NCBI GenBank assembly: GCA_041665785.1
Contig: JBAYIE010000001.1
Coordinates: 167,385 to 231,384 of the forward strand
Length of the DNA stretch: 64,000 bases
Direction of reading: 5' to 3'
DNA from: JBAYIE01 sp041665785
GTDB lineage: Bacteria; Bacteroidota; Bacteroidia; UKL13-3
This document shows, in pieces, positions 63,501 through 64,000 of this stretch. The position numbers and the translations under genes were made by a program. A model generated the notes under the pieces. The model ran no database searches, was not told the origin of the DNA, and worked only from the letters and a program-made list of their open reading frames with translations. Every line of letters begins with the position of its first letter. The first letter of the stretch is position 1.

Positions 63501-64000
63501 TGGTGTAATTGTGATATTGGTACTTACCGTTGAGTCACATGAAAACGCATTGGTTTGTCTAACAGAAATAGAACCTGCACCGTTTGCATTCCATTTTACT
63601 TCAACTGATGAAGCAGCATTACTACCCACGATAGTACCACCGGTCACATTCCATAAATAAGTATTGCCTGCAGAGGCATTAGTGGTATACGTATAATGTT
63701 TGTACTCGCAAACAGTTGTTGTTCCGGTAATGGTAGGCGCAGGAGTTGGGTTGATTGTGATAGTTGTACTTACCGATGAGTCACAAGAAAACGCATTGGT
63801 TTGTGTAACTGAGATCGTTCCTGCACCGGTTGAATTCCATTTTACTTCAACCGAAGAAGAGGTATTGCTTCCCACAAAATCACCTCCAGTTACATTCCAC
63901 AAATAGGTATTTCCTGCAGAGGCATTGGTGGTATAGGTATAATGCTTGTACTCGCAAACAGTTGTTGTACCTGTAATAGTGGGCGCAGGAGTTGGGTTGA
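57543..64000 (-). CDS. Giant PKD-like repeat surface protein with CHU_C/T9SS type B C-terminus (5' end outside window)
   Basis: At least 2,151 residues are visible; the frame is open to the window edge, where another repeat unit begins, so the signal peptide lies beyond 64000. About 23 PKD-like (PKD_6-type) repeats of about 82 residues follow one another, each with one Cys in a TVCEYK-like position and one in a CDS position that could form an intra-repeat disulfide. Two classical PKD domains (YLWDFGDG, YLWELGEG) and a gliding-motility-associated C-terminal domain (FVPNAFTPNGDGIND, YDRWGGLIF, TGHITLIR) end it. It is probably a T9SS-exported adhesin or surface fibre. It is the longer paralogue of the 47.9-52.1 kb gene. 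A TTG at 63902 is an internal Leu codon, not the start. Confidence 0.9.
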   Translation of the reverse strand, partial: NPTPAPTITGTTTVCEYKHYTYTTNASAGNTYLWNVTGGDFVGSNTSSSVEVKWNSTGAGTISVTQTNAFSCDSSVSTTITINPTPAPTITGTTTVCEYKHYTYTTNASAGNTYLWNVTGGTIVGSNAASSVEVKWNANGAGSISVRQTNAFSCDSTVSTNITITPTPAPTITGSTTVCEYKHYTYTTNTSAGNTYLWNVTGGTIVGTNAASSVEVKWNANGAGTISVTQTNAFSCDSMVSTNITITPTPAPIITGNTSVCENKQYAYATNTATGYTYQWNVNGGSIVGSSNDSLVIVNWNTNGLGSVSLTQTNAFNCDSTVSRSITIRPTPSPTILGDTQVCAYGHTTYTTNTSAGHTYQWFITGGIIVGSNNSASVDIHWGAPGTGSVSVMQTNLFTCDSILTIPVSITSTPTPEIKGDSTVCAFKHHSYSTNGHWGNAYQWNVSGGTIIGSSTDTLVEVKWNTSGSGSIGITEINSFLCDASRSKAITIRPTPTPSITGDTEVCANKHYTYSTNFVAGDNYQWNVTGGTITGSSSSSSVEIKWDTAGVGLLSITQSNAFNCDSTISLNVSINPTPAPIINGSSTVCAFREYTYSTNAFAGHTYLWNVTGGTILGSNSDTVIHVKWNVGGSGSIRITQTNSSICDSSLVRTISIQSIPQPSISGDTLVCVNNHALYTTNTNPGYTYQWSVTGGDIVGSSTDSTVEIKWGILTSGTISVKQINASGCDSTVTTTIHIQPTPGANLSGPTTVCEYKHYTYHTNPSPGHTYYWSAIGGTIIGSNTDTVVHINWNTKGNGVVSVSQTNSLFCDSTFYQNITIKPTPVPEITGITTVCEFKQYAYSTSFDSADFYFWNVTGGVIVGSNTESLVIVKWDSQGIGSISVTQTSPTACDSTVSKSIIIRLTPAPAITGPVNVCEYKKANYSTNFVVGNTYQWTVTGGTIIGNSTASSIDVLWNSTGNGMVSVLQTNLFACDSVVTVPITIAPTPVPILTGDTSVCEYNTHTYYTNPSAGNTYQWNVTGGSIIGSNTDTLVLVKWNKNGAGSISVSQTNILNCDSTLSKSIFIRSTPAPDLVGDSSVCEFKHTIYYTHFSPGFTYLWSVTGGTITGSNTDTLVNVKWDSSGIGIISMKQINMFGCDSTVSRNIVIQPTPVPGFNGPDHICAFKQAMYTTSSLPGNTYSWSVTGGTVLGNSNDTFILVKWGDTSIAFVELKQTNGSGCDSTISKNVIIHPTPPLPINGSLIVCEHRFRNYSIPAIPGTVNTWSITGGEIKEYYEDTLIRVQWHGRGTGSLYLHRINLAGCDTSVNHSILIDSIPAPVITGPQIACRYKPIDYSVYNADSMIGHTYHWTITGGAIYGSDTNKTVVVKWDTSGSGILTLQQTNTSGCDSSVFTSITIRPTPIPLISGSDTVCRFRKENYSTNTTPGHQYQWNISGGTIIGNDTDTAIQVKWDDSGTGMVSIYQINTFGCDSLVTVPVQIAPMPLPEISGPDTVCEFKHTAYSIASPAGFTNEWIISGGIIVGDPFSNTVQVKWGVTGPGTIYLKQTSSLGCDTLIPFSIFIRPTPLPVIQGPDSACSNTQAVYHTNPDFGNTYLWEVIGGTILGMNNDTQVQVLWSNGGGGIVRVTQINSSGCDSTAILHVKINAKPMPLIIGDSGVCEFKQYNYHVNALQGSTYQWSINNGLKVGTNADTLIRVEWQANGLGLGNIRVIEINKSGCDTSIQIAVTIHPTPVPFFIGPDSSCAHKNVVYSTPSVPGIVNTWSVLGGIITGDIHASSVNILWGLPGTGTITLTQTNPFGCDSSLTKPIQIFPTPVPAIVGSSKGCTSTDGIYKALPAGNYLYQWNITSTDQLLFTGNNDQIIFPWTEKGTYKISLTMTDPNTLCDSTVFIHVTVDSVFKPVIESNTLKGCLPLYVTFSGNDNTGGVTYLWDFGDGSFSSKPNPEYVYTKPGTYQLKVKAINSSGCKDSASTTVKAHHSPKAQFDYTHQNEIIYAEEDTVHFINKSFGGNRYLWELGEGNTDSVFNTKHTYNKPGIYNVYLQTIDTLSGCTSVVTKSLEVNVHELVFVPNAFTPNGDGINDLLYLGLYNITEFELSIYDRWGGLIFKSTDINNQWDGTYHGNPVQTDVYVYLLHARGLQGKYFAQTGHITLIR
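58320..64000 (-). repeat. Tandem 246-bp coding repeats with a divergence gradient (about 23 units)
   Basis: Units of 246 bp (82 codons), with some length changes in the distal copies. The upstream copies (63200-64000) are nearly identical in DNA: the phrase encoding VCEYKHYTYTTN recurs at 246-bp steps around 63210, 63456 and 63702, and again near 63950. Copies toward 58300 keep only the motif skeleton (TPxPxIxG, C, YxWxVxGG, VKW, CDS). The array continues past the window edge. Confidence 0.88.

Noticed and set aside
63902..63904. Start codon of the giant PKD-like gene at a TTG
   Set aside because: The frame continues upstream with another full repeat unit to the window edge, so this is an internal leucine codon.
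62470..63906. Series of plus-strand frames of about 68 residues recurring every 246 bp
   Set aside because: They are antisense shadows of the tandem coding repeats on the minus strand; the same frame recurs because the DNA recurs. No start signals or independent homology.
1..64000. tRNA, rRNA or insertion sequences
   Set aside because: No cloverleaf-like GGTTCGAAT cores in proper context, no rRNA-like conserved blocks and no transposase-like frames were seen in any gap.

Overview
The window looks like chromosome of a free-living, Gram-negative member of the Bacteroidota. Evidence: a type IX secretion (T9SS) component (GldN), proteins ending in T9SS type A sorting domains or in the gliding-motility-associated (CHU_C, type B) C-terminal domain, a clade II (Sec-type) nitrous oxide reductase cluster, candidate promoters of the TTTG/TAnnTTTG kind, and an amino-acid and cofactor gene set typical of the phylum. 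I see no rRNA, tRNA, CRISPR array, insertion sequence or prophage. Genus-level placement is not possible from this sequence alone.

Layout. 1-5 kb: HAD phosphatase, two exported thioredoxin-fold proteins, uracil phosphoribosyltransferase, a beta-CASP metallo-hydrolase and an EamA transporter. 5-9.2 kb: FMN reductase, proline dehydrogenase, then aroB-aroA overlapping by 4 bp. 9.2-14.4 kb: a minus-strand run of lolD, a long heptamer-repeat spacer, recQ and two overlapping glycosyltransferases. 14.5-16.4 kb: sucC, a strong terminator and a FAS1 lipoprotein. 16.5-24.3 kb: a denitrification module with an Fe-S-type Rrf2 regulator, tryptophan 2,3-dioxygenase, a cytochrome c lipoprotein, nosZ, a membrane/NosL fusion, nosD, nosF and nosY. 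24.4-30.8 kb: Sua5/YrdC, lipid kinase, asparaginase, SirB1-like protein, a TPR histidine-kinase-like protein without an ATPase domain plus its response regulator, and a DoxX-like protein. 30.9-39.8 kb (minus): topA, M43 metalloprotease, aroC, lipoprotein cyclophilin and clpB. 40-47.9 kb: a CsgG/LpoB-like protein and a putative barrel protein divergent from an unusual HTH protein, then aminotransferase, heptose-7-phosphate kinase, gldN and an amino-acid permease. 47.9-64 kb: surface-protein territory with two paralogous PKD-like repeat proteins (1,400 and more than 2,150 residues, the latter running off the window), a DUF3606 protein, an exported transglutaminase-like protein, a T9SS cargo protein, a second HTH paralogue and a small zinc-ribbon membrane protein.

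Functional links. The nos genes form one plus-strand unit for periplasmic N2O reduction: cytochrome c delivers electrons, NosZ reduces N2O, and NosL/NosD/NosF/NosY handle copper and sulfur supply; the Rrf2 protein at its head is the obvious candidate nitrosative or redox regulator. GldN belongs to the secretion machine that would export the M43 protease, the T9SS cargo protein and both PKD-repeat giants found here.

The least explained structures are non-coding. Three tracts of 7-bp units (WTAACNA type) sit directly against the stop codons of minus-strand genes. Two of them belong to a composite element with a second 7-bp tract (ATTACGA/AGTACGA type) and a small GC-rich hairpin between. A long interrupted inverted repeat separates nosZ from the downstream nos genes. 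In the giant repeat gene the 246-bp units go from near-identical at the upstream end to highly diverged at the downstream end.
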